Program-made: the position numbers and the translations under genes
Part shown: positions 46,753-61,500 of the stretch, piece after piece
How the letters are laid out: each line of letters begins with the position of its first letter
Numbering within the stretch: the first letter of the stretch is position 1
Assembly (NCBI GenBank): GCA_964035545.1
Contig: OZ037765.1
Coordinates: forward strand, 1,147,501 to 1,211,500
From: Bugula neritina
Taxonomy: Eukaryota > Bryozoa > Gymnolaemata > Cheilostomatida > Bugulidae
Length of the DNA stretch: 64,000 nt
Reading direction: 5' to 3'
Notes under the pieces: model-generated
The model's input: the letters and a program-made list of their open reading frames with translations, nothing else
Database searches by the model: none
Told to the model about the DNA's origin: nothing

Positions 46753-47549
46753 CAGCAAGCCCATTTTTTATTTTAATTTTCACATGAATTTCTTGCTCAC
46801 TGGTGCCAATTATTCTTTATTTAGTATTATTTTTGTAATAAATAATAATATTTATTTGTATAATAAACAATTACGTGTGACCGTTATGTTCATGTCTTGG
46901 GAATGACGCAAGATTCACGCCGCAATGGAAATCACAAGAACTCACCCATTATTTTAGATTGGGTATTTAGATTCGATATCTTTTTAGGTTCAAATATCAA
47001 CACAGCATTATTATTTTATGTAATAAGTAACTTTTATATTTCGAAATGCTATAACAAGTATTTGGTGAAATACATTTTGTTACACTTTATTTATATAAGA
47101 CAACTCCACGGTATATGTCGCATTAAAAGAGATTTTGTTAATTATATAAAGTTGACTTTTATTCACAATTGTTTCCCATGCTGCTTTGAACATCTCACCA
47201 TGTCTAGGAGTTCAAAGGAGCAACATAATAAACCACATAATAGGGGGAACACTTATTTGAAAATCCTTTTTTTTCAATTGTCAAAACACACATTGTTTAT
47301 AATTATAGTGATTTTTACAAAATAGGTAAATAAAAACATGACATCAAATTGTATAAATAATTTAAAGCCAATATAAAAATATTTAATATAAAAATTGCAC
47401 AAACTTGCAAATATCAAATTTATAGAAACAATTTCTATAATTCTGAAATAAAAATAATTCTTGGAAACTACTAGTCAATATGAGAATATGAAGAGTAGAA
47501 AACTCCCAACTACAAGAGAAGTAGTATAAGAGAAAACACAAGTGTTGTA
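46753..47549. other. 3' UTR interval between convergent genes
   Basis: AT-rich; AATAAA at 46837 and 46862 could end ZSWIM2. A 142-codon open frame at 46897-47325 is AT-driven with no recognisable domain. Confidence 0.5.
46837..46842 (+). terminator. Candidate poly(A) signal of ZSWIM2
   Basis: AATAAA 85 bp after the stop codon, with a second hexamer 25 bp further on. Confidence 0.55.
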
Positions 47550-50500
47550 CTAGTAGTCATGGGAGACTTTATAGGCTCGGAGAATATCGCTGATGGGAGC
47601 TCTGCATACGGGGCAGTTGCCGGAGTCCCCCTTCATCCTCAGGGCACAGGTGTAGCAGGTACAGAGGTGACCACAGCGGTAAAACACTGCATCCGCTTCT
47701 CCCTCCAGACATATGATACACTTTCCCTCATTGGCTCTTCGACTCCTATGTGCCGTGCTATTGGCCGGTGGTGCACTTGTAGCTTGACTAATGGCAGCCG
47801 CCACTTCCTGTCTGATAGATCTCTGGATGTCCATCTGCAAGTCCAGACTCATCTTCAACATTTCCGACAGTTTAGATATCTGCGCCTTCATTGCACACAT
47901 CTCTCTCTGCACGGCTGTGTTACTCTACAATAGAATAGTGAGAATAGTTAGTATAGATATCAACAGTTTAACATGAAATAAAATTAAAATACTTTGAATT
48001 AAACATGACCAACGAAAGTATTAATTATTAATATGAGACATACAAACATACAGGCATATAGATATAGACATAGAGAGACATATAATAAAACATATTATAG
48101 ACATACCTGTGCGTAAGGGATGGAAGCGCTAGCCGTAGCACTGATGACGGACACGGCATCATCCAGCTGCTGGTCGTGAGCTGAGGGTATGCCGAGGTGA
48201 GAGAAGTCGTTGCGTCGTATGTTGCTGACCGGTAAATTGAGAATCTGCTCCTGCACCGCCTGTCCATCAGTACCACTGTCAACCACTCTCGCCTGCAGGA
48301 GATACACCAAAACTTGTAGGGCACAAGTCTAACTGAGAGAAGCAGACGTATAAACTAGAGAAGCAGACGTATAGACTAGAGAAGCAGACGTACAGACTAG
48401 AGAAGCAGACGTACAGACTAGAGAAGCAGACGTATAGACTAGAGATACAGACGTATAAACTAGAGAAACAGACGTATAGACTAGATAAGCAGACGTATAG
48501 ACTAGAGAAGCAGACGTAGAGACTAGAGAAGCAGACGTATAGACTAGAGAAGCAGACGTACAGACTAGAGAAGCAGACGTATAGACTAGAGATACAGACG
48601 TATAGACTAGAAAAGCAGACGTATAGACTAAAAAAGCAGACGTATAGACTAGAGAAGCAGACGTACCATAACATGTCTCTCCAGTCGATTTCTGAAAGGT
48701 GAGTGAAGAGTAGACGAGACGATTTGCCGATGAACCAGCTCACTGATTTCCATTACAAAGTCATCGTGATTCCAATTCTGAATTCTGTCTTCGAGGATGG
48801 AAACAGGAAGTGAGTCATTGTGGGAAGGATCGGGAAGCCTATCGGTTAACATATATTTCAGTTAGTCATCGAAACTTTACATATCACAGCTTCATATTGT
48901 CCCGTACTATTTATCGAGGCAACAAAAAATGACTGATATATGAAACATGATTTGCAAATTTCGTAGATATTATTAATATTATAAAGTTATAATATTCTAC
49001 TTCTAACACCACCCATTACATAACACAGTATTCAAAACTCATTTCACTAGAATTTAGACTTTGAACTACAATGGCTGCTGATAAGGAGATAATTTTTTAT
49101 AATATAACTGATAATGTATAATCTGTATAACTTGCATAAACTACAAACCTTGAGGTGCTTCCACTCTCCACTCTCATAGAGCTCAGTGAAGGCGGTCGGG
49201 GTACTGTAGAGGTCACTGGAGGTGGTGTAGAGGTCACTGGAGGTGGTGGGAGTGCTGCAGAGGTCACTGGAGGTGGTGGTGGTACCACCGAAGGTACGGG
49301 AGCAGCTGTAGATGTTGCTGCTGACAGAGTAGATGTTGCTGCCGATACATTACTTGTAGCCCTAGTTCTCTGAATAGGGGAACTCGAAGAAGACAAGTGA
49401 CTTCTAACGGCACTTTCTAGAGACCTTCTAAAGTGTTGACTCCGCAGCAGTGACGAGACGGACCTACTCTGTAGAAGTCCTTGAACTTCTATGGTGACCT
49501 GCAAAACATAGTCACCTGAACAATAAATTCAATTTCAATATGTCTGCGAATTTCAATCAGCAAAAAACCTTTTAACGAATAAAAGATTTAAATTCACTCC
49601 CACCTAGTAAGATAAATAAGGAAACATAAAGCTGGTGAATAGATAAAATGTTGTATCATTAATTATAAGGGACACTCCATGCTGGTATAACATTTAGTAC
49701 TAATCATTATTCAGAAAATAACAACAAAATTCATAATAAATCAGTAAAGAAATACAAATTATGCAAAAGCTATGATTTTCTGTTAGAAACTATTTATACA
49801 TCAAATAACATGTTCAGCCTACAAGTAAACTGATGAGACAATCACCACAGAATTACAACACAAGTTACTAAACTGCTTGTCTCAATACAAGGAAGTGGCT
49901 TATTCACCATAAAAATGGCACAGAAGTAATTCTAAACACTAATACTATGGTGTCTAGTCAATATTCAATGAATGAACAGCTCATTAAAAGTGTAGAGTGA
50001 CAGCAATTTATCAGCTAAAGCTGTAATTGTTGAAATATCATGCAACACACATTGGTGAGGTGGTCTAAACTCCAAACTGCCCAGCTTTTAATTTGCCCAG
50101 CCAGTGTTAATAGTTTAGCCTAATTTCTATGATTCATATATTTGTAGGATATGATATTTCAGTCCTGCATTCAACTAAACTACTATAATTACTCATGTGA
50201 CATAATAACACTTTGGTGTCACTAAAACAAACTCAAAGTATATATAATATCGCAATAGCTTAGTCATGATGCAGTGTTTGCACTAAGCAAAGCATTGAGA
50301 TATTGCGCAATACAGGTCTATATATTCAACACTGAAAAGGCACTATTCAAATCAATAGGTGGAGTTGGTTATTGACAAAAGATAAGGCTTTACACTAGTG
50401 CCTGCATTGTGAAGGAGATTTCGCAAGAGTAAATCTCTCAGATTTCGCAATATTTTATGACTCAGCTTAGCAACTCATTATTCAAATTGATGCATAATAA

Positions 50501-51535
50501 TTTACTGGTGATAACAAGATTAAGTGTACAGCTGATGGCAGACTAAGTTTGCAGGTGACCACAGACTAAGTTTACAGCTGATCACAGGCTAAGTTTACAG
50601 CAGTATCCTCTAGTGTTATGCTATACTACCTGCTGCGGCCTGTGTTCCTCAACATCGTCTGTGTTGGCTACGGGAGCCGCAGTTTCCTGCAGGTGCAGAC
50701 GTTTACTAAAGAAGTTGTTGACTTTGCCTCTGGAATCTGATCCAGTGACTGGCTTTTCTCCGTGTTCCAAGTTCTTGAGTTCATACATCAACTCACTGCC
50801 AGAAAAACAATGGAAGTTAAAAAATAAAACCATAACTAAAACCTTTCAACTACACATTTAATTACAATATAACACAATTAATTATGGTTTCATAACATGC
50901 ATATTAATTATATATAATACATAGAGGTGAAGCTTCAGTTATCATAAATTTTACTTTAAAAAGTATAAAATTGAGTTGCAGTAAAAATTTAAATGACAAT
51001 AATTAGCATGGAATTGAAGTTGAAATATTTGACACTAAAGCTTATGGTAATCTAGCATACATGTTAATTATAATAAAATAACAATTTCACTTCTAGCTAG
51101 TAGAATTGCTGTGATAATTTGCTGACTAAATATTTACTCCCTTAATGATTAATCAAATGTGCTTCTTTTATCATCTAACAGTAACTTGCATGCACATTCA
51201 GCCATATGTTTATTTTAAATTTGGTGCTACTTGATAAGTAGAAGTAGCACACTCACAGAGACACATGTGACATAACCATTACTAAACTTGAATCACTGTG
51301 AACATCATTATGATTATGATACTAAAAAGTGCCGCTGAAGAAAATGCCTCATGGCAATTTCAGTGTCATGTGAGTGATTCAAACCAAATTTGTTCAGAAC
51401 CAAAAAAAATTCAATTTCATTTTCTTAGTCTTACCATTTTCTTTTTTGTAGCAGAAAATCAACCGGTTCAGGTTGATCTAAAACCGTAGAAAGTTCCTCC
51501 GACGAAGAACTAGAACTACTAGCAATACCAGCCAT
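47550..51535 (-). CDS. C-terminal RING-HC protein with repeated FR-x-x-LE motif
   Basis: Probable ubiquitin ligase of unknown target. Exons in order: 51535-51435, 50795-50630, 49498-49149, 48838-48667, 48292-48107, 47924-47550; phases agree, 449 residues. The Ser-rich acidic start (MAGIASSSSSSSEE) is followed by two related segments, SVSSLLRSQHFRRSLESAV and IVSSTLHSPFRNRLERHVM. Between them is a Pro/Val/Thr-rich tract (PPPVTS repeats). A coiled-coil-like helix (REMCAMKAQISKLSEMLKM) precedes a C-terminal RING with C394, C397, C409, H411, C415, C418, C429 and C432. The RING resembles those of Neuralized-like and MGRN1-type ligases, but no NEURL or other named domain is seen, so I do not name it. 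Similar paired motifs occur in some plant and protist RING proteins (from memory, inference). Confidence 0.85.
48331..48666. repeat. 21-bp minisatellite starting at a donor of the RING gene
   Basis: About 16 copies with agactagagaagcagacgta. On the gene strand the donor reads gtacgtctgc, and several units repeat exactly gtacgtctgc, so the donor is the first unit's start. Confidence 0.9.
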
Positions 51536-52565
51536 ATTTTAGTATACACTATTGATATTCGAGTTTTCTTTAAAAAATTAGATTAATTATCGCTGCTAGC
51601 TTCCCAACACTTCTGCAGTGACAATGTTAAATGAAAATGACACAGTTGCTGCACCTTTCATACTCTTTTGCACATGTTGCGACATCGATGAGTCATGATT
51701 ACTAATACATACACCATAGCAACCAATCAAATCAAGCCTTTTTTAACAAATTTCCTATTGGATGATTGACGCAATAAAATATCAAAAGTTTATAGCCGCG
51801 CGATAGCAAACCAAGGAAAGACGACTCTTAATAACAGTTACAAACTCAGAAAGCATTTAAAACTCTACACTTGTACTAAATTGACAAATGATATTTGAGA
51901 TAGAACAAAAAGCAAGAGAGAAAGTGGTATATAATCTGTTTGCAACAAGCACTGAGCTTTCAACTTAGACAGTCAAACCCCACTTAAAAAGTTAATAATT
52001 CATTACAAAATGAAGGAAGTAAAAGCCTTTTGAGTGAGGTATTGCTTGGTAACAGTAATAAGAATAGGCTTTCTCCATTTTCTTGGAACAAGACTTTTAG
52101 ATGACTTCAAGCTCAGCAATTAAACAGGGACTCATAAATTGTAAACTGATATTATTATATTTATTGTAGAAAATTTTAGAATTATAAGCACCAGTGTCGG
52201 GAAGAAAGAATTTCATAATTAAAAATTTCTTATATTATTTACAAAATTTGAGCTTGAATATTTCTACTTTAAATTTCAATAAATTATTAAATAATGACTA
52301 AATTAGTTTGTTAACAAAACTTTAAAAAAATTGTCGCTTAAACAATTAAAATATTTTGATAAACTTTACAGTAGTGAGATTATAACATTAATACAAATCA
52401 ACCAACAGACAATCTATATCCTTGAACTCATCTCTTTCTGAGAGATTACAATCTACAAGTCGTCTGCCCCTTGAATCGACCTACATCTACATTATGCTGA
52501 AGTTTGGAAGCTTCTAGAATACGTATGCAGCAGAGTATAGCTTAAAGAGTGTTGCTGACAGAGCA
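51536..52565. other. Interval between VPS8 and the RING gene
   Basis: Holds the VPS8 3' UTR (minus-strand AATAAA as tttatt at 52160) and the RING gene promoter. No additional gene seen. Confidence 0.5.
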
Positions 52566-55500
52566 TCACGTGTCGTCTAGGAGACTGCTGTCAATACAAG
52601 ATGGCGGAATGAGTCGGAGAGTTAGGTCAGCAGTTGAGAGGAGTTTGTTCCGCCTTCTCTCTGTCTGCTGCCGCCTGAACGCTCCAGCAACTTCCTGAAA
52701 TACCACAATGCATTGCGTATGACTATACAGTACCACAGAGCATTGTAAGCATTTACATGTGATTATAACTACAGCTGCTACACTGTCTATACTCTGTCTA
52801 TACTCTGTCTATATACTGTATATATACACTGTCTATATACAGTCTATATACAGTCTATACACAGTAGTTAACATGCAGTTGCTTACCTGAGAAGCTGGGT
52901 TGTGATTGGTTGAATTTGACACACTATTCATCGCACTGATCTTTCTCTGCAACATAACCTAATGTTATTATTATAATACTGTATTACTATATTATATGGT
53001 ATTACCATATTGTAATATATAGGCCTGTTATATAGATATATAAAACACAATGAAAGTAAAGGGTACAAGCCTTCAACATAGCCTGAGGAACTAACCTGCT
53101 GAGACTGTATTGCGGTGGACTGGGAAGGGTTTGACACACTTTCCCCTCTCTACAAAAGAAAACATAGCTTGACAAAAATCTTTAGACTAAAAACCTGACA
53201 CTCAACACTGAATTGAATCATCAGAATGCCTGATTCCAATATCCAAATATTCTCTATAACGAAGGAAAGCTAAGACCATTCAACTTAACACATGCAATAA
53301 TGAGACACTTTGACTGCTTTATACTGTATATACAACAGAGTTATTTCAGCAAACTTTATGTTGAGAAAGTGGCAATACAGCTATGTATGTAATCCTGATA
53401 ACCAATAGCTTTGATAGGAAGAAAAGATAACTCCACAAAATAAGCAATCAGTTTTCTATTTATAATGTGATGTGATGGATTTGGTTACCTGCAGCCCATG
53501 AGAGGAGGAGGCGGGCCTACTTCTAGTGTGCTCTGATTGGCTACACAAATAGCAGGAGTAGACAACTTCGTCATCCAGTGTGTGAGTATAAGTTCCACTT
53601 CTATCTAGACAGGCTTCATGGAACATGTGACCACATCTGCAATATGTCAGAAGTATTCTACACACACTGGGAGTTGTCTTCTATTTTTATTTATTTAAGC
53701 TCAATTACAATTTTGTTTGATTTTCAGGATTGAAAAAGTGAAAAGCAACAATTGAAATAAATAAGTAATAATTAAAACAAAACAACAACCAGGAGTGAAA
53801 CAGTCAATAGACTGAGCACCTGAAAACTGTGAGCTGAACTCTACTAGGGGTGGACATGACGTGCTTGTTGCAGTATGCACACGTGTCTTTCACAGGAACA
53901 TAGGCTTTGCTATGAAGTGATCTCTTCTCCACTAACTGATTCATTAGATCACCATTCAGCATGCTACTCACTGTAGACATCAGTGTCTGTGAATAAAAAG
54001 CAATATTCATTATAAAACGGCAAAAGAATTCACAGTAATTAGTAAACAGCCGTGGTCTAGGGTTAAATCAGTGATTTAATAAACACAAAGTCATGGGTTT
54101 GAGCCTTAACAAAGGCCATTGGGGATGTTAGGAAGAGCATCCAGTCATAATTGGTCCTGTGCCCCATCTGAATAATGTAAGTCCTTAGCCCGCTTTAACA
54201 AAAACCCATTCCATCAGGGGTTTCCCACAGGGATGACGACTAAAAACTTTCGTGAGTATTTTTCATTATAAAACAGCAGCACAAGAGTTCTCGGTGATTA
54301 GCCTGTGAACTAAAGAGAGCGTTTAGCCTGTGCTCTAGACTCTACCTTCTCGTAGTTATAAGTGCCGAGCATTCCCATCACCAAATCCTTGACGTCTCCG
54401 AATCTCCCCTCACTAAAAGTAAACTCCTTCAGAATCTTAGCCATGATGGCAGGAAGTTCGATGTATCCCATCATGCAGTTCATCACTTGACGGCTGGCAT
54501 CCTTGAACACCGTGACGTGAGAGTTGTCAGACGAGAGTTTGTGTTGAGGTTCTACGACAGCGTCAAGCAGCGGGAACCAGAGAGCCTGCGTTGGTATTTA
54601 TAGTATGTTATATTGAATTATATTATTATAGTATGTTATATTGAATTATATTATTATAGTATGTTATATTGAATTATATTATTATAGTATGTTATATTGC
54701 ATTATATTATTATAATATGTTGTATTGAATTATATTATTATAGTATGTTATATTGAATTATATTATTATAGTATGTTATATTGAATTATATTATTATAGT
54801 ATGTTATATTGAATTATATTATTATAGTATGTTATATTGAATTGTATCATTATTATAGTATGTTATATTGAATTATATTATTATAGTATGTTATATTGCA
54901 TTGTATTATTATAGCATGTTATATTGAATTATATTATTATAATATGTTATATTGAATTATATTATTATAGTATGTTATATTGAATTATATTATTATAGTA
55001 TGTTATATTGAATTATATTATTATAGTATGTTATATTGAATTATATTATTATAGTATGTTATATTGAATTATATTATTATAGTATGTTATATTGAATTAT
55101 ATTATTATAGTATGTTATATTGAATTATATTATTATAATATGTTGTATTGAATTATATTATTATAGTATGTTATATTGCATTGTATTATTATAGCATGTT
55201 ATATTGAATTATATTATTATAATATGTTATATTGAATTATATTATTATAGTATGTTATATTGAATTATATTATTATAGTATGTTATATTGAATTATATTA
55301 TTATAGTATGTTATATTGAATTATATTATTATAGTATGTTATATTGAATTATATTATTATAGTATGTTATATTGAATTATATTATTATAGTATGTTATAT
55401 TGAATTGTATCATTATTATAGTATGTTATATTGAATTATATTATTATAGTATGTTATATTGAATTATATTATTATAGTATGTTATATTGAATTATATTAT

Positions 55501-58500
55501 TATTATAGTATGTTGTATTGTATTATATTATTAAAGTATGTTATATTGAATTATATTGTTATAGTATGTTATATTGAATTATATTATTATAGTATGTTAT
55601 TTTGTATTATACTATTATAGTAAGTTGTATTGAATTACATTATTATAGTATGTTATATTGAATTACATTATTATAGTATGTTGTATTGCATTGTATTATT
55701 ATAGTATGTTGTATTGAATTATATTATTATAGTATGTTATATTGAATTATATTTTTATAGTATGTTATATTGAATTATATTATTATAGTATGTTATATTG
55801 AATTATATTATTATAATATTTTGTATTGAATTATTTTATTATGAGGCATCATGTTATTAAATTATATTTAAATACAGTATATTATGGTACATTACAAGAC
55901 ACCATACTATATAGCATTGTATTGTACTCATATTAAATTGAGATAATTCAAAACTTAGGGTTGTTTTTAACTTCAGTTTTCACTATCAGATTTGAACATC
56001 AAACCTCAAACAGAAAACTTCTTAGAACTCAAACCACAATGCTGGAACAAGCAAGCATTGTGGTTGAAACTGAATTCCACCCAGATGATCTCTAAGCACT
56101 TTTAGTCTACTGGAAAAAAGTGAGAAATGGAAAAAGTGGAGACACTCACCTCACGCTGCTGTTCTGAGAGTCTGCCACAGTTTCTCTGACACAAACCAAT
56201 AGCTTTGAGTAGAAGGCCATCAATTTGCTGACAGAGGAGCGAGATATCTACAGGATATAACATCAGAGAGTGATATCACAGGATATGACATCACAGAATG
56301 ACATGGTAGGATATGACATCACAGAGTGACACAGCAAGTTGTGGCAACACAGAGTGACATCACAGTATATGACATCAGAGAGTGACATGGCGGGATATGA
56401 CATCACAGAGAGACATGGCAGGATATGACATCACAGAAGATAAAACAAGAAAACATGACTCACTGCTAGTGTGTTTTGAGGCTCTTTTATCTGTAATCTG
56501 CTCCATAAATAAGTCAATCTTTTCTTTGAAAGTCTACAGAAAGTATAAAGTTAGAAATTAAAGAAATAAACAAACAAAAATAAGTTGATAAATCAATTAA
56601 ATTTTTAAATCATAGAACCTGAGAAAATAGCTTATATTTTAGTAAAAAACTATTCAAGCCTAACAATTCAGATCTTATAAATTTCACTCCGACAAACACT
56701 TTTGGTCTACTTAGCACGAGATCTAACAAATCTACTTAGCACAAGATCTAACAACTCTACTTAGCACGAGAGTCAACAACTCTACTTAGCACAAGATCTA
56801 ACAACTGGTAGGGGGAACAAAGAGACGTCACCTTCAACATCATATCAAAAGCCTCCTGCACTTTGCCCATTTTCTCCAGAAGGAATGCCATGGAGTCATA
56901 TTGGTGATACTTTTTACAAATCTGAATGTGATAAAATAACCAATGCATAAATTACCTGTTTATTGTAAATTACTCTATGAGAAAATTATCAGGTGAAATA
57001 TGTACATTACTTGTACTAGTAGGTTGAATACTGTATGTTAACAATCAACATAGTAAAGAAGTAGCACTATATTAGTTGTTGTCACTTTCCTAACACCTAC
57101 TTAGTATATGGTATACTGTAAACAAGCATAACACATGACACATGACATGACATGACACATGACAGGGCACATGCCATGACACGTGACATGACATGATACG
57201 TGACATGACATGACACTTGACATGACACATGCCATGACAGGGCACATGACAGGGCAGGTGACAGGGCACGTGACAAGCACCTGGTAGACAGTCTCGTCTG
57301 CATATCCGTGACTCGTTTTCAAGTACATCTCCACCAATGAGCTGTCATATTTGCACATCAACTCGACGTAGATATCGTAGAGCTCAGTGTCGAACATGAT
57401 GGTGTCCCTCGCCTCCCTCTCCGTCACAAGAGCTTGCAACAGCTGGTACTGCGTGCGACCTTCACCTTCCAGTGAGTTGACAACTTGCAGCAGGTTCACT
57501 CTCAGTACGTCAACCAATAGCCTCGCAGTTCTCACTGAGTCACACTCTGTTAGAGGCTAGAGAAACAGATATCACTGGGAGAATAACTCCAATAATATGA
57601 TTGAAGTGAAAATTTCAACCAAATGAGAGCATCACTAGAAAAACTTCAAATAACAAAGGATAAAGCAGACTGCATTAAAACATTAAAACTCCAGTTTACA
57701 GCTATTTTATGGAAAGCTAGATTATTTTCAAAAATAGTACAAAGTAAAGAAAACAAACATATAAAGAGTATATCAGAATCACTACAAGTTTGAGAGTTAT
57801 AAAATCAGAATTTTCCATATTTATGCCAGTTTGTTACTTCTAGCACATTCTATGACCAGGAGACAAACTTTAGTACCTTCAGGTGTGCGAGAGTGACATC
57901 TACGATCTTCTGATGAATAGTGTTAATAAGCTGATCAGTTAGAGTGAGTTCTATGAAGGAGAATGCCTGGTGACAGCGGGTGGGGTCATTGAGATAGGTG
58001 AGTAGGATTTTGTCATGGAGGCCGTATTTCTTGAATATAAACTCACACACCCTGAACCTGTATTACATAGTATACAGTATATAGTATTATATAGTACTTA
58101 GTACACAGTATATAGTATGCAGTGTATACAAGATATAGTAAATAGTATACAGTACATAGTATACAGTATTACACTAAAAGGAAGAAATGAACTCACAGGT
58201 TGGCGTGCTCAGCCATAGCCAATATCTTATCAACATTTATCTGCAGCTCCTTTTCTACAGTTAGCAGTTCAAGGAGAGCTTCCTGTCTCTCTTCCTTGTG
58301 GGAGTCGTCTCCCGGCTTACACAGGAACTCCACAACCTGCAAGGGAAAACCTCTCAGTCACAGCAGAAGGACGTGAGTTTGTGACAGCAGAAAGATGTAA
58401 GTTTGTGACAGCAGAAAGACATGAGTTTGTGACAGGAAGTTGAGCTCACTTCCTGTTTTAGCCGATTCAAATATTTTGCAAAAAATTTTCAGCTTATAAG

Positions 58501-61500
58501 ATAATAAATAGTATTCAATATGCATGTCACTATCTAAATATTCTTACAGCATTTAAAATAATATTAGAAAAATTAAAAATATGTTTTTAAATTCATTAAT
58601 TAACAATATTTAAAATTTTACTATTACTAACTATTACTAACCATTGTTAACTATTACTATTACTAACTATTACTAAATATTACTAACTATTGCTAACTAC
58701 TACTAACTATTACTATCCATTGTTAACTATTACAAGTACTGACAGGCACTGAACCCACCTGCTCAAACAGTCTCTTATTCAGACGTATGGAGCTGTTGTG
58801 TCTAGCCAGTTGTCTAGCGAGGAACGTATACAGCATTCCAGTCTGCTTGGGGGTGTACCCAGTCTCGTCCACCATTATCTGTAGTAATATATCCACCACT
58901 TTCTGCCTCAGGTGTTTCCTGTGTGATACAACAGTTGCTGAAAGCTCTAACAATGTTGAAGATATGCTCTGATCAGTAACCAGTATTTTGTGAGCCTACT
59001 CACTTATCAGAAGAACCAAATTCATCCTCCTCGAAAGCTAACGCCATCACATTCAGGAACTCTCGTGTGTCAAAGTCCAGAAAAGTTCTCATGTACGGAT
59101 ACGGCTTTTCAGCTGCAATTCAATAAGTTGATAATTTAAGTAAAAAGTGAATAATTATATACGAAAAGTTTCATCTATTAAATCATTTACAACAGTTGCA
59201 TGTCTCTGGCTAACAATACAGCTTTACACAGCACTAATGAATAAAACCAGTTAAAGTTTATAACAGCACTGTACTACATGATGCACACACATTCTTTGTA
59301 TAAAACATATACACCTACCATGTGATGCCTCAGTCTTTCAAAGTCACACTTTCATCAAAAATAATTTTCAAATTATAAAAACTAATTAATGTTATATAAA
59401 AGCTTTTCAAAGTTCAAAATAACTAACATGGATTGGCCGAATTAGAGTGAAGAGAAGTCAGAGTAGTAAACATGGCCGCCTTGACGTCTGCAGCTGTTTC
59501 GACGTCCAATGAGCCGATGGGATAGGCTAAGCCAGCCAATGAGTTGCTGATATACACAAGTAGCTTGTTGCCCAGCTTCACGTGCGTGTCTAAAGAAAAC
59601 AACAAAATACATTAGAAACAGTAGCTGGTGAACTAGATGACTAGCATAGACTCAGTACCAGATGACTAGCATAGACTCAGTACCTGATGACTAGTATAGA
59701 CTCAGTACCAGATGACTAGCATAGACTCAGTACCAGATGACTAGCATAGACTCAGTACCAGGTGACTAGTATAGATTGAGTACCTGATGACTAGCATAGA
59801 CTCAGTACCAGGTGACTAGCATAGACTCAGTACCAGATGACTAGTATAGACTCAGTACCTGATGACTAGCATAGACTCAGTACCAGATGACTAGCATAGA
59901 CCGAGTACCAGATGACTAGCATAGACTGAGTACCTGAGAGCTGTTTGCCGGAGTTGATGGCGTCTCGCAGCACTTGCGTGAGGTCCAGCAAAGGTGTGAT
60001 ATAGTCCTGCATGCCCTGATTACTGATGTATATGATGGCATCGTACATTCCATTCTCCCAGCATAGCTTCACCGTCTGCAAAATACTAGCCAATAAACAG
60101 TTTGCTTACAAGTTATTATCAGTGAGATCAGCCAATCACACGCCACACACAACACAAACCAGCCAATGACAACCGACCTCGTGTATGTCTAAGCTGATGA
60201 TGTTGAGATGTACTATACAAGCTTCCACTCTGCTCAGCATGTCCTTCCCCTGGAAGTGACTCGTCAAGTCCTTTATTATCTCCGGGGAAACAGCCTTGAG
60301 CTGGTCGTCGAGGATAAACGGCTCTAGACACTCGAGGAAAGCCCCGTGAGCGATAACATCTTGTCTAAACCTCTCGTACAGCCGTCCAAACAACACGTCA
60401 CTGGGAACAAGCAGCAGCCAATCAACAGTGAGATTTCATACAGAGTGACAAAATTAACTTGATTCAGGGTTCAAGTAGATATAGTTGGCTGTTGGGTTTC
60501 TACTATTTATCTTTCAGAAAAAAATATTCTTAAGAGATTGCAATTAATTTGTATGTAACAAAGTTCTGAAACACTAGGGTTCAGATAAGTTATTTAATTT
60601 TAATTCTATTTATTCACACCATAAACCATATTGTAAAGCTTTAGTTCTACTTATTTTCATTTCTAAATTGTCTTTATACTCACATTCTGTTGAGTCTGAG
60701 ACAATACTCCACACAAATAGGGACCACATTCTACAAGAGTGAAACCCCAGGCTACATTCTTACAGCTATAACTTTATAAACATGCATGGATCCCACAGCT
60801 ATGAAAAGCTAAATATTGAAAACCAAATTTAATTAAATTGAATTTAAAGATTCATAACAGACTAAATTTTAAATTTAGAAGAATAAAAAATCATTTTGTC
60901 TACAACCTACAGATAATCATGTCTCACTAGTAAAAATAATAGTTAAAAACACAAATATTTCAATATTCATTGAAAAAAACAATGGAAGCAGTTTAATATT
61001 CATTAAAAAATAAATAAAATAAAAATAATGAAAGTATTTTAAGACACATAAAATAGTATATAGTGCGTTACCTCGTAGTGGTTTATGAGTTCATCAATTC
61101 TACCGAATACTGGACACAGTTTAGTCATAGATAAGTCCACGTAAATATACAGGATGTCCAACAGCTAGAGAATACAAAGATTAGATACAAACTACTAACA
61201 ACTTTTCATTTATCATATAGGAAATAACAAACACCTGGATGGTAACTGCTTGCCTATTAGATCAAAGGATAGTTACTGAAAACATGGCTGCATAACAAAT
61301 AAACAGGTTGACATCACGAAAAGTAACAATCACTGCAGTCAATACAGTCTTAGTGATTGCACTGGCAGGTTTTAGTGAATATCTGTCGGATTATTTTTAT
61401 TTTCTAGTAAATTTTATTGCAGTCCATTTTGTTAGAATGAATCATGCTCAGCTATTTGAGCCAATCACAGTCAAGTATTTCACTGCTGCTGTTTAGACTA

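Noticed and set aside
46897-47325. 142-codon ORF between two convergent genes
   Set aside because: AT-driven composition, no domain, lies in expected 3' UTR space.
48279-48743. SSLYVCF-type repeat ORF resembling a membrane protein
   Set aside because: It is the 21-bp intronic minisatellite of the RING gene read in an alternative frame.
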